A DNA stretch of 64,000 nucleotides. It comes from Scolanthus callimorphus. Taxonomy: Eukaryota; Cnidaria; Anthozoa; Actiniaria; Edwardsiidae. The translations under genes and the position numbers were made by a program. The DNA lies in assembly GCA_033964015.1 (NCBI GenBank), contig CM066922.1, forward strand, positions 22,864,507-22,928,506, in the 5' to 3' direction. The notes beneath the pieces are model-generated. The model made no database searches. It was not told the origin of the DNA and saw only the letters and a list, made by a program, of their open reading frames with translations. This document shows positions 53,801 through 61,600 of the stretch, one piece after another; position 1 is the stretch's first letter, and every line of letters begins with the position of its first letter.

Positions 53801-55930
53801 TTTTTTCATGTGATAGTGGGGGTTTATTTCTGTTCCAATCTTGAAACTTATCCTCTCCCTTTTTCTGAATTCTCTGGTATTGTCTCCATACCAATCGCCC
53901 TTTTTAGATTCTCTCGATCCGCCTCCTTACTCCTCGGTGCGATTGACTTGCAAACACAAGAAAATAAATACTTTTTGATAAACATTCCAGGGTTGATTGA
54001 GACTAGGGGGAACAAACGTTCAGCGCCTGCTGGACAGATGTACCCTTGGGAGTAACTGTTCTCCCAATAAGGGAATGACAATTATGATGATGATGATGAT
54101 AAAGGTAATTATGTGTGATATTTATAGGAATACATCCTAAAGCAGTCTGGTTACGAGCACGAGATTCAACAGATCCGAACTCACTTGGACACGGGATGTT
54201 CTGGCAATATTCGTATCCTTAAACCATGAATCAAATCCCCAACCATTCTTTGTACATAGCCGATTGGTTTGTCTCCAGGCCAATTTGGGATTTTTAATGT
54301 GCGATATATTACGTGAAGACACTAGCTGTTATGGCTGTGTATCAGAGGTTACAAGCTATGCCAGCTAAAACATTCAAGTGCTCTAGTCCCATTATGCATT
54401 GCGCGCGTAGGATCAAGAATCAGCTAGCTAATTCTTCTGCTGATTCAGCAATCAGCAAGAATCTGCTGATTCTTTCTGATTCTTCTTCTTCTGCTGATTC
54501 TTGGAGACCCTCAAAGTGCGTGATTCCCAAGTAAAGCGCGTGCTCTTAGCCAATCAGAATAGAGATAGTGAGTACAATGTATAATAATTATTGTTATCAG
54601 GCATGAATATGCTAGATTCCTTGACTACAATTCCCGTATCCAGCCGGCAGTATTCATTCTATAGCCGAATCATTGCTGATATTCCTGGAAGCACTTCCCG
54701 TGCCCGTTATTCCGTATGCGTTCTACCAGAAGGCCCTTGAGTGCTGCAATAACTATGTACTATGCAAACAGGTAAATGGACTGCTATTCTTTCTACAAAT
54801 CGAGGCCTGACATAAAATTTGAGAGCGCGCGTAGTACGATGGCGACGCTGTTTGCCACCATCTAAAAATAGATTCATCTACTCCTGTGCTTCGGCGCCCA
54901 TCGTTGGGCGGACTATTGGTGGACTCCTGATCTAAAAATTTGTCTAGAAAAATCAGGCCTTAGGAATGCTCTTCACTCGTCCATATATTTTGTCTCCAGC
55001 TACCAGCTTCCTGAAGATCATCAGAACGTCTTCGCGTAAATCACGGCCTCATTATTTTCCTTCTTGAATATTTCCATTAACTAGAAATATGTTTTATATA
55101 AATATGCTCTAGAAAAATCGCCTGGGCCATAGGAATGCCCTTCACTCAATCATACATTTTGTGTCTAGCTTATCTACCAGCTTCCTGGCGATCACCGGAA
55201 CGTCTCTATGGGGCTCATTATTTGCCTCTCAGGGCTGGACATTGCGACCAGCTGTCCTGTGACTGAATGTTTCAATCTACTAGAAATATGTGTTATATGA
55301 ATTTTCGCTTCCTACTCTTCACTCGTCCATATATTTTGTGTCTAGCTTATCTACCAGCTTCCTGACTGTCATCGGAACGTCTTCACGTATCTCACGGCTT
55401 TCCTGAGGGAGCTCTTACTCTCATCCACGGACAACAAGCTGGATGCCAAAACTCTTGGTAAGTTGTCACTTTCCCGTGGTAAAGCACCGAGCAATTTTAT
55501 TTGATCGTGTAGATTTGCAGCAAAAATGTCCGTTAGTGCCCTGTTTCTTGAGCCCCGAATGTGTATTTCGCTTACTTCTATTCTCGTCCAAAGAGCCTCC
55601 TCCGTCCTCGTACTCTAAAAAGTGACATTTTTGTGCCTGAAAATTAGTTTTAGAGCGTAAAAGTGGAAGGTGTAGGATGTAAAGACGACATGCATACAAT
55701 TTTTATGTCATGTGACGGCTGTATTCGATATTTCTTTGCGCGTCAAAGTCTTCTATTCAGCGTAAATGGTGCTTCAATCTTTTCCAGCCACGTTGTTTGG
55801 GACGCTCTTTCTACGCGCCACGAGGGACGCTGAGAACAGTGCCTTGAGCAAGCGAGCTGTCAATCAACTCACACAGAAGAAAGCGCGGTTTGTATACCAC
55901 TTTCTCATAAACGACTTCGACGGTACATAA
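35848..55930 (+). CDS. INPP5B: OCRL/INPP5B-type inositol polyphosphate 5-phosphatase, at least 23 exons
   Basis: Hydrolyses the 5-phosphate of PI(4,5)P2 and related lipids on endosomal and Golgi membranes. Exon ends: 35852?-35918, 36513-36610, 37692-37718, 37817-37930, 38444-38539, 40078-40152, 41546-41663, 42250-42351, 43100-43232, 44993-45109, 45324-45431, 45824-45894, 47133-47354, 47646-47781, 48629-48739, 48853-48921, 50453-50549, 51142-51266, 52266-52376, 53116-53238, 54128-54212, 54644-54771, 55358-55457, 55788-55930. From 36514 these sum to 836 codons, phases consistent. Order: PH-type domain to about 38539; catalytic domain with [40 protein letters not shown], the PAWCDR block and SDHKPV; ASH domain (48629-52376); RhoGAP-like domain to the end. 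No C-terminal CAAX (ends DFDGT), unlike vertebrate INPP5B. Two catalytic exons contain four single-base indels. The first coding exon is unresolved. Either name fits, since OCRL and INPP5B split in vertebrates. Confidence 0.94.
36953..37093. mobile_element. Short MITE copy, CAGGAGCGTAGCCAG ends
   Basis: The ends CAGGAGCGTAGCCAG and CTGGCTACGCCCTG match the family at 1789-2091. Lies in a 5-phosphatase intron. Confidence 0.8.
37496..37648. mobile_element. MITE with CAACCTCGTCCCCAGGGTCT ends
   Basis: CAACCTCGTCCCCAG and CTGGGGACGAGGTTG are perfect inverted repeats. A second pair (ATTTTTCAAAATGGCGGTTG / CAACCACCATTTTGAAAAAC) lies inside. The right end is 44 bp before the 27-nt exon at 37692. Confidence 0.85.
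38681..38905. mobile_element. MITE, CCCAGAGCTC family, single copy
   Basis: CCCAAACCCAGAGCTCCTCG at one end and GGGAGCTCTGGGTACGAGAA at the other, with interior CCCCAGAGCCTCCCCCTGCG. Same family as the cluster at 16160-17035. Confidence 0.8.
39187..39621. mobile_element. TIR element with a nested LINE 3' fragment
   Basis: Arms of about 48 bp (GCCTGCGTAGCAAGCGTTTCC and its reverse complement GGAAACGCTTGCTACGCAGG) enclose a minus-strand LINE C-terminus at about 39275-39500 ([20 protein letters not shown] then LGQF, interrupted by a stop). A half element is near 46991-47085. Confidence 0.8.
40168..40374. mobile_element. MITE with CAATAGACCTCCTTGGCTTG ends
   Basis: CAATAGACCTCCTTGGCTTG and CAAGCCAAGGAGGTCTATTG are perfect 20-bp ends of a longer, about 75-bp, arm. 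It starts 15 bp after the donor of the exon at 40078-40152. Confidence 0.9.
40889..41092 (+). CDS. Candidate alternative terminal exon of the 5-phosphatase gene
   Basis: After an acceptor (TTCATTGTCAG) an open frame of 67 codons ends at TAG (41090-41092). It is Ser/Asp/Pro-rich and looks coding: [20 protein letters not shown], then [12 protein letters not shown] and [10 protein letters not shown]. It can be joined in frame only if the preceding exon starts at 40076 instead of 40078 (adjacent AG dinucleotides), which would give a PH-only protein. In the main reading this region is skipped and 40152 joins 41546. LIELI resembles, but does not match, a clathrin-box motif. Confidence 0.45.
   Translation, partial: PLSWSWSVPGLGDSVDGLDAFGMPGFTPSDTILHPSPSAGSLSSLDKSDVNISKGKYDSDELIELIN
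41151..41413. mobile_element. MITE, third copy of the TTTTAACTGGTCYC family
   Basis: ATTGGTCTCATTAGTGC at the left and GCACAATTAGGCCAGT at the right, with the interior GGCTCTACTCGTG and CTCCTGGGGCCTGGCG shared with 3887-4144. Confidence 0.85.
42357..42529. mobile_element. MITE with TTCTGCAGAAACCCATCCAT ends
   Basis: AATTTCTGCAGAAACCCATC on the left and GTGGGTTTCTGCAGAAAT on the right, with GTGTGCCTTGGGAAATTC inside. It starts 6 bp after the donor of the exon at 42250-42351. Same family as 51895-52070. Confidence 0.88.
42534..42728. mobile_element. Truncated copy of the 1219-1525 fold-back element
   Basis: The left arm (TTACTGCGGTTTCGTAATTC) is intact and the right arm stops after CAATCAAAAAGCAGG. 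Confidence 0.85.
42852..43052. mobile_element. MITE with CCAATAGACCAAATTGGCTA ends
   Basis: Inverted arms CAATAGACCAAATTGGCTAA ... TTAGCCGATTTGGTCTAT and GTGATGATTCCTTTGG / CCAAAGGAATCATCAC. It ends about 47 bp before the exon at 43100. A second copy is at 50613-50832. Confidence 0.88.
43273..43579. mobile_element. MITE with TTAAGGCCGCTTTACACTTG ends
   Basis: The left end GGCCGCTTTACACTTGCGAC and right end TCAAGTGTAAACGGATCC are imperfect inverted repeats, with TTA-type flanks. Confidence 0.75.
43874..44134. mobile_element. MITE, TAGAGCGGATTTCACATGAC ends
   Basis: Ends TAGAGCGGATTTCACATGAC and GTCATGTGAAAACCGCTCTA. Same family as 22239-22367, 30283-30416 and 52794-53080. Confidence 0.85.
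44312..44687. mobile_element. MITE with GTCCACACTAACGCG ends, TAA target duplication
   Basis: The ends GACCCCGTCCACACTAACGC and GCGTTAGTGTGGACAAGGCC are inverted repeats. TAA flanks both sides; the intact copy at 63.7 kb has a single TAA at the corresponding site. Confidence 0.9.
44729..44848 (-). mobile_element. Retroposon tail with a 12-bp target duplication
   Basis: On the plus strand it begins with T8 and (ATTT)n, so the poly-A end faces left. CGACTTAGC(A/G)TG occurs on both sides (about 44717 and 44838), consistent with LINE-driven insertion. It is absent from the related copy at 63.7 kb. Confidence 0.8.
45440..45676. mobile_element. MITE, inverted copy of 7199-7453
   Basis: Starts TTAAAGGGGCTCTCGCACGC and shares CTAGAATTGCATTTGTCTAA and TATGTCCACGGTGGACAAAT (reverse complement of the 7.2-kb copy). 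It begins 8 bp after the donor of the exon at 45324-45431. Confidence 0.88.
46080..46255. mobile_element. Interspersed element, CTCTAGTCCCATGATGCATT family
   Basis: Shares CTCTAGTCCCATNATGCATT, GCGCGCGTA, GGAGACCCTCAAAGTGCGTG and AGTGAGTACAATGTATAATA with the direct copy at 54375-54585. Both contain short inverted AATCAGC units. Confidence 0.8.
46391..46625. mobile_element. Probable MITE remnant
   Basis: Internal inverted blocks (AAACCGGTTGTAC / CCGGTTGGAATG with CCAACCGGAATTTCC) and GGTGCTTACCAT-like ends related to 29670-30055, where ATTGGCCAAGAAAAACTGG and TTTTTCTTGGCCAAT are inverted. Confidence 0.5.
47133..47354 (+). other. INPP5B: 5-phosphatase catalytic exon with two single-base indels
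   Basis: Opens [20 protein letters not shown] in frame. A run of five A (47194-47198), one more than expected, shifts the frame and gives a stop. The next frame matches the family ([36 protein letters not shown]). Near 47338-47346 a base is missing, after which the DDWDSS block is in another frame. The net shift is zero. Confidence 0.85.
47400..47590. repeat. CTTTG / TTTGC low-complexity tract
   Basis: About 190 bp of irregular TTTGC, TTTGT and CTTCG units in the intron between two catalytic exons. The Phe/Leu/Cys-only frames it creates are not genes. Confidence 0.92.
47646..47781 (+). other. INPP5B: 5-phosphatase catalytic exon with two single-base indels
   Basis: The expected SEK.R.PAWCDR motif is broken: one G is missing at 47649-47653 and one G is extra at 47668-47670, so the seven residues between are out of frame. 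The rest reads [20 protein letters not shown] then [11 protein letters not shown] in frame. Confidence 0.85.
47932..48560. repeat. 69-bp minisatellite, about 9 units
   Basis: Units start AGTGGAGTAGATGGAGGCTC and include CTGATTCTTCTACTCCTGTG and CATATGGCTAGACC. As 69 is a multiple of 3 the minus strand stays open in a 23-residue repeat ([20 protein letters not shown]). It lies inside a 5-phosphatase intron. Confidence 0.93.
49566..50410. mobile_element. Non-autonomous TIR element of about 845 bp
   Basis: The ends AGGGACGGACCATTTTATAT and ATCAAATGGTCCGTCCCT, continuing into TTTGATGGTGGGG / CCCCCCATCAAA, are inverted repeats of about 32 bp. An 83-codon minus-strand frame (49847-50098) inside it has no recognised domain. 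Confidence 0.88.
50613..50832. mobile_element. MITE, second copy of the 42852-43052 family
   Basis: Arms GTTTACATCTTGTTGCCACC / GGTGGCAACAAGATGTAAAC and CAAAGGAATCATCACATGA. It ends GATTTGGTCTAT. Confidence 0.88.
51399..51789. mobile_element. MITE with AATAGACCTTTTTCCAAAAT ends
   Basis: AATAGACCTTTTTCCAAAAT and ATTTTGGAAAAAGGTCTATT are perfect inverted 20-mers and extend into GGC(C/G)GCC. A shorter inner palindrome (ACCCCAGTCATACAAA) lies near 51575-51605. Confidence 0.9.
51895..52070. mobile_element. MITE, second copy of the 42357-42529 family
   Basis: CAGGGACTTTCTGCAGAAAC and GTTTCTGCAGAAATTCCCTG ends; CATGGGAAAGCTG and CAGCTTTTCCCATG inside. Confidence 0.88.
52794..53080. mobile_element. 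MITE, TAGAGCGGTTTTCACATTAC ends
   Basis: ATAGAGCGGTTTTCACATTA at the left and GTCATGTGAAAACCGGTCTA at the right. Ends 36 bp before the exon at 53116. Confidence 0.85.
53495..53790. mobile_element. Possible fold-back element with repeated TAGACCAT
   Basis: TTAGACCTCGAGGCCGAATG and AATAGACCATGAGGCCGAAG are similar direct units. AATAGACCATTAGT and ACTAATAGACCATTAGTAG occur nearby, and AAACCAACTAGTTGG / AACCAACTAATGG suggest inverted ends. Confidence 0.5.
54375..54585. mobile_element. Interspersed element, second copy of the 46080-46255 family
   Basis: Same borders as 46080-46255 but with an expanded run of CTGATTCTT units in the middle. Confidence 0.8.
54964..55310 (+). repeat. Two upstream duplicates of the 5' end of a RhoGAP-domain exon
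   Basis: The sequence before and into the exon at 55358 (CACTCGTCCATATATTTTGT, CTAGCTTATCTACCAG, CTTCCTG..CATCGGAACGTC) occurs twice upstream: near 54973-55050 and 55143-55215. Each copy has a CAG acceptor and the first codons of the exon (LPxDHxNV). The first copy then meets a stop; the second loses similarity. Confidence 0.85.
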
Positions 55931-56009
55931 CAAAATATTGCGTCAGGGGATATTGTCATGTAAATATGCCGGTAAAATGAGAGACTCAACCTTGGTGAGA
56001 TCAGTATAA
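55931..56009 (+). other. 3' flank of the 5-phosphatase gene
   Basis: Begins right after the TAA at 55928-55930. No AATAAA is seen in the first 80 bp. Confidence 0.4.
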
Positions 56010-56690
56010 TATGGAACGCAGGGGGTTGAAATGAGGAATTCAGCGCGGCAAGTGAAAGATGGAATGAATCTCTAATTGAAGTTGTGAGAATTTACAAGTT
56101 GATTATCGCTTTGGGTTTTGGCGGAGCTAAGCCAAGTATCTTCATCGACGCACTTATGTAGCACTTGGAGAGAGTCAGTAAAGGTGGGACGCACGGAGTT
56201 AACACGGGGAACTCAGAGCGGGCAGCGAAAGATGGAATGAATCTTTAATTGACGTTGTGATAATTTACACGTTTATTATTGCATTGAGTTTTTGGTGATG
56301 CGGAGCTGAGCCGAGTATCTTCATGAACGCATTTACGTAGCACTTGGAGAGAGTCAGTAAGGTGGGACGCACGGAGTTAACACGGGAACTCAGAGCGGGC
56401 AGCGAAAGATGGAATGAATCTTTAATTGTCGTTGTGATAATTTACACGTTTATTATTGCATTGAGTTTTTGGTGATGCGGAGCTGAGCCTAGTATCTTCA
56501 TGAACGCATTTACGTAGCACTTGGAGAGTGCAGTATAATATGGCACGCACGAGGTCAAATGAGGAACTCACAGCGGGCAGCAAAAGATGGTCTGAATCTC
56601 TATTGATGTTGTGATAATAACAAGTTGATTATTGCTGTGATTTTTTGGTGATGCGAGACTCAACCGAGCATTTTCGGGTCTTTCTTGGTG
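56010..56690. repeat. Tandem repeat of about 177 bp, about 3.7 units
   Basis: The marker GATGGAATGAATC occurs at 56059, 56231 and 56409 and, altered, at 56586. Units share GGAGCTGAGCC(G/T)AGTATCTTC, GTAGCACTTGGAGAG and GGACGCACGGAGTTAACACG. Lies just beyond the 5-phosphatase stop codon. Confidence 0.9.
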
Positions 56691-57279
56691 TTGCAAGATT
56701 GGATAGCCAGAGAGCCGGTAGTTTCTTTTCGGATTTTGTTTTTCGGGTCAGGATACCTGTGTCGCGCAGTCAATTTTTTGACACAGGTGTCCTGAACTCT
56801 GAAAAACAAGATATCTAAAAAAAAAACGCTGGAGAGCCGCTCGCAGACTAGCATTTTACTGAATACTTGTACATAAAAACTCTTTATTACTTTAGTTCAA
56901 GATTAACAATTTTCCAATTTTTAGGTTCTAAACAGTGAGCTAGTGCATTATAACGTAGGTTTTATGATATGGTCGATTTTGCTGAAAGTAATTAATGCTA
57001 AAATAAAGTTAGCAATTCTAAAGTCAGTCTGTCTGTTGTGATTGTTAAATGATATAAGCGCAATTAGCCAATTAATCTAAAACTCCTTTCCAGTTGTTTT
57101 GTTGTTGTTAAATTTCTTATGCTATTACGACTAGAGTTCCTAAAGCGGCTCCATTCTTAAAGGTTTTTAGTTTCATTCAGTGAATCTTATCATTACTCAC
57201 ATCCTTTTTGTTATTGTAAAATAAGAACCTATTAAAAAGTTAAAGTTTAGGCTAAAGATTCTTAAACTTTAGCCTCTTA
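56691..57279. other. Gene-free interval
   Basis: AT-rich. A short inverted repeat (CAGGATACCTGTGTC / GACACAGGTGTCCTG) at about 56750-56797 is the only structure noted. Confidence 0.45.
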
Positions 57280-57506
57280 AGCCCGGTGCACACTAGCGAC
57301 ATAACGACATAAGGACGTTATGTTGCAACGAGAAAAGCATGGGAAAATAATCGAAATAATCAAAATTTTCGATGGATCATCATTAGGCTACATCACCAAA
57401 TCAGTCTTATGTGATTTTTGTTCACATAAACCTTTTTGAAACCACTAAATTTGGTTCGCGTGATATTTTTCTTATGTCATTATGTCGCAAGTGAGCACCA
57501 GGCTTT
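57280..57506. mobile_element. MITE with AGCCCGGTGCACACTAGCGA ends
   Basis: The left end GCCCGGTGCACACTAGCGAC and right end GTCGCAAGTGAGCACCAGGC are inverted repeats. ACATAACGACATAAG / CTTATGTCATTATGT continue the arms. Confidence 0.82.
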
Positions 57507-58645
57507 ATGCCATTATGAACAAGTTTTTTTTATTATTATTCATCATAACCGGTTGGTCAATAGGCCCTGTGCACCGTGTGTATGTCACGTGGTTGTTGTG
57601 TAAACCAGGGAAGTCTCTCACACTTCCCTGTGTAAACATAGTTGATCTGTAATATTTTTACCTGTGCTGGTATAAAACCTGGTCAAATCAATTCGAATAT
57701 CGCAGACTATTTCAATCGAATTTCTTCGAGATTTCGTCAACAAGTTTACTTTGCTCTCCAGTCATGATATGCTGATTTACCCTTGTGAATGAAATTGTCT
57801 AATCTAACCATAGCTTGTAGCAAAATAACATGCACATGACTTGTTGCACAAAGCCGATGGGTGATTGCATTAAGCCGCACGTAGGTGTTTGTACTCTGGA
57901 AATTCCACGGGAGGGGGTGGGGAGGGTGTCTGGCGCTTCCAAGGGGAGGGGTAAAAAGGTGACTTTCCAGGGACATTATATCCCAAAATAGATTTTCCAG
58001 GGGTATTTTGCCTGATCAAAATGGAAATTCCAGAGGGGTCCTTATTGAGTCATCACATTTTAAGTTTTGCTGATCGTTTCTTGCACTGTTATAACTTGTT
58101 TTTCTTTGTTTTTTTTTTTCTCTTTCTGCTTTAATTTACGCTAAATACACTATAATAAATATGCTATGATTTCTCTATCTCTGTATTTTGTGGCAGATTA
58201 TGATTAAGTTACATTGTTTCATATGAAGGAACACACCGTCTTAGTTTGGCCACGGTCTTGTGGCAGAGCGAAAATGGCATTATATATACTTCAATTTACA
58301 CGGCAATGAGCCATTCCATTTTTAAGCCACATCGTTTTTCCGAGGGGATGCAATCCAAAAAGGCTCTTCCGTAGGTATTTCCGAGGGTTAGAGCAAGAAT
58401 TACAGAGGAGGGGGAGTGCGGCTAAAAATGCAATGGCCCGTGCTGGCTAGAGGGTTCCCGTGTCACCCTAGTATTTCTGCTACATAATAGGTAATAGACA
58501 AGTAAACTATTTCACTATAACTTCTTGTCATGCCTCGGCGATTGAGAGGCCTTCTTGTCTTGGTTACTCCCACTTACAATATCGAGTAACTACTCTTTCT
58601 TCTGTACTGAACTGAACACCGCATCGCTTCATTTCGCGGTCATCT
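57507..58645. other. Gene-free interval with TTCCAGGGG-type repeats
   Basis: 57896-58040 carries several TTTCCAGGG / TTCCAGAGGGG units like those at 14120-14345. No gene is supported. It separates two convergent genes. Confidence 0.45.
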
Positions 58646-61600
58646 TCAAGGACGCTTGTGAACTACGACGTCAAAGTTTGCTGGCTTCAGGGTTAACCCA
58701 ACTTCGCCTGTTAGGTTTATCTTTCGATGGTGCTCGCCCAAGCCCTGGTCTGTAAAACAAAACTGGTGCCCCAGGACTGCCAAGTAATAGGCCAACTCTA
58801 CATCGGCAAGCTCTCGTCCTATGCACTTACGGCGACCTGTAGGTCAATCATAGAACGGAGTTTAGATTACTGTCTCCGCGTTCCTATTGGTTGATGTCTT
58901 GGGCCTTTGTTAGGCCAGCCAATCAGAAAGCTCAGAATAGCCAAACACACAGTGACGCAAGTTGTATCTTCCTCCTGATTGGTTAGTTGTTGAATGGGTT
59001 TCCTTTCTGATTGGCTAAGTGTATTTACTTCGTCTTCTGATTGGTTTGTTGTTAAATGGGTTTCGTTTCTGATTGGCTAAGTTATTTACTTTGCGTTTTC
59101 TTTCGACACTCATCTGAAATTCGCATTGCGAACATGCTGGAATTACTAAAGATTTGGGAAAGACTGTGCAGAGTTATGCAACGATATTACAAAGGAAGAT
59201 TAAAATAGGTTATATTGGAAAATATGGCAAGAGAAACACAGATAAACTGCCAGCGGACGGACAGACAGAAGGTAAGACATATGGGGTAGGCGGGCCAGCC
59301 GTACTTTTTAGGGGTTGAAATCAGCGATCTGGTATTTTTTAGGGGTTCGAAATTAAAAAGCGGTATGGTAAGAAAAACTAGGTATTTTTAGGGGGTTCTC
59401 ACGCAAATAAGGTATATAGGTCCATAATATTTCAAAGAATGATAAGTGTATTTGAAACTTGAGAGTATACATTTCATGTATATCAAATAAATGGCCAGAA
59501 TAAAATTTAATCTGTCAAAATTGTTGGTATTTTTTAGGGTATTTTCAGACTTATGGTATTTTTTAGGGTGGAAATTTTTTCCGACCTGGTATTTTTTAGG
59601 GTCAAAATTCGAGTTCCCGACGGTCACCCCTAGCATTTTAACCTTAGAGTCCCCCCACCCGGGACAAGAGGCAGACAGACATCCACATCATGACCGTGGC
59701 GATTCTAGTCTTCGTCAGAATACAAAAACGTACCAGCAGAGAATGGTAAGAACGCGTCCTTCTCAGAGAGATTGACCAAGGCGCCATCCTCGTCCAGGAA
59801 ACGAGTTGGGTCGAACACCAGAGGGTTTGGCCAGTATTTTTCACTGCGATGAACAGACCACAGATTGACAAACACCACTGTGCCTGACAGGAACAAATGA
59901 TAATGGTCGTGAGGGTTATAAAACACCATGGAAACCGATGTCTTTCTAACTGTCTGGCCCTTACTGTTCACACACCCCCAAAAGCCGGCCGCGCGCTAAT
60001 TAGACTGACGCCGCTAATGCGGCGCTAATGCGGCGCTAATGCGGCGCTAATGCGGCGCTAATGCGGCGCTAATGCGGCGCTAATGCGGCTTATTACGCAA
60101 TGTTGCAGTATAAATATCACCTCTGACTATTCTAGCTTCACTTGACTCTGAAGATGACTTCCGCTCAGATTGTCGAAACGTCAGTCACACCAAACAGTCC
60201 TTTCTATGAAGGACTATCTACATCCATCCGGATGATCATATAGTCCGTGGGCCAGGAGTCGAAACCCTCCCCCCCCTAGGGGAATTTTGCTAACACATAT
60301 CATTCGAAAGCTTAGCCCGAGGGTAGTCTAAAACCGGTTGTTTGCACTTTTGAAGTGGAAGCGTTTAGGAGTTACGGCGCATTTTACATTTGAGCTTCAA
60401 AACCACAGGGTACCCACGTCGTGATGTTGCGAAATATACGAATAAAATACCTGTATTACATCAAAAACACTGTATATCACATATTTTGCATAATAACAGC
60501 CGAAATGCACTATTTTGCTAGGAAAGGTCTTAATAAAAGCATTCAAAAGTCTTCAAAAGTAGGTTTTTCATTGAATATAAAGCACAGGGTACCCACGTCT
60601 CATAACTGTCAAAACAGCAGGAAAGTCTTTGGCCCTACATGATTATCACGCGTTTCCCTGTCCTAGATATACATAAAATAGAGTCTTAGCAGTAGCAAAC
60701 GCATATTTGCGCCACGAGGCATATCATGCCATCCATGTTTGTTCTTGTTATTAGATGTATCGGAGCATTTTCGGGCTCTGGGCTCGCCGCACTTTCCACG
60801 TAAGACTTTCTTAAATAATTTACCCTAAGGTAGCTTTCGCTAAAGTCTAGGGAGCGGCGTGAGTTCTATCGTCGCCGCAGGTGGCCAGGGATCGCAAACG
60901 ATCGTACAGCAGGCAAGGCGCTGGCTTTAAAAGCTTCTAAAGTAGGCGAATCTGCTACCTGAGTTGTCAGCAGATTCCATATCCTGATTGTTCTAGGGAA
61001 GAAAGAGTATTGGTGTGAAAGAACACTTGAGTAAGGCTGTTTATATTGTAGGAGGTTTCTTCTAGTAGGTCTTGGGTTAGATTGGATGGTCTGAGGAAGA
61101 CTGATGTGGACGAGGCCATTTCGGATCTTATACAGCATGCACAGTTGCGCAAAAAGCCTGCGCGTTTCGAGGGTGTCCCAGTTAAGGGATGCCACGAGTT
61201 CCGACGTGCTGGATCTTGGATGGTAATCGCCGGAAACGAAGCGCGCCGCGTTCGTCTTCTTTCCACGCTAGACTTGGTTGCTTCCCCGGAGCCATTTTGT
61301 CGTCTTAGCCCGCTTGTAATCGCCAGATCTGGATTTGAGCATTATGCACGCGGATAGCTTGAATAAGTTGGTAGCGGTGATCGCTTACTCCGAAGAATTA
61401 ATAACTACCCCCTGTGATTTGACTACTGTGATTTGATGTTTACTTCTATGCCGTAGTACGGAAAAGAATACTAAAAGTTCTGCCGAGTGTTCTCATGCTC
61501 TCGAATGTGCTGCATTTCTATCAGTATTGCGACTTTTAGACTATGGCAGGAAAGTAATAGCTAGCTGCTTACCAATACGCACTTGCGTGTCTCTGTTTTT

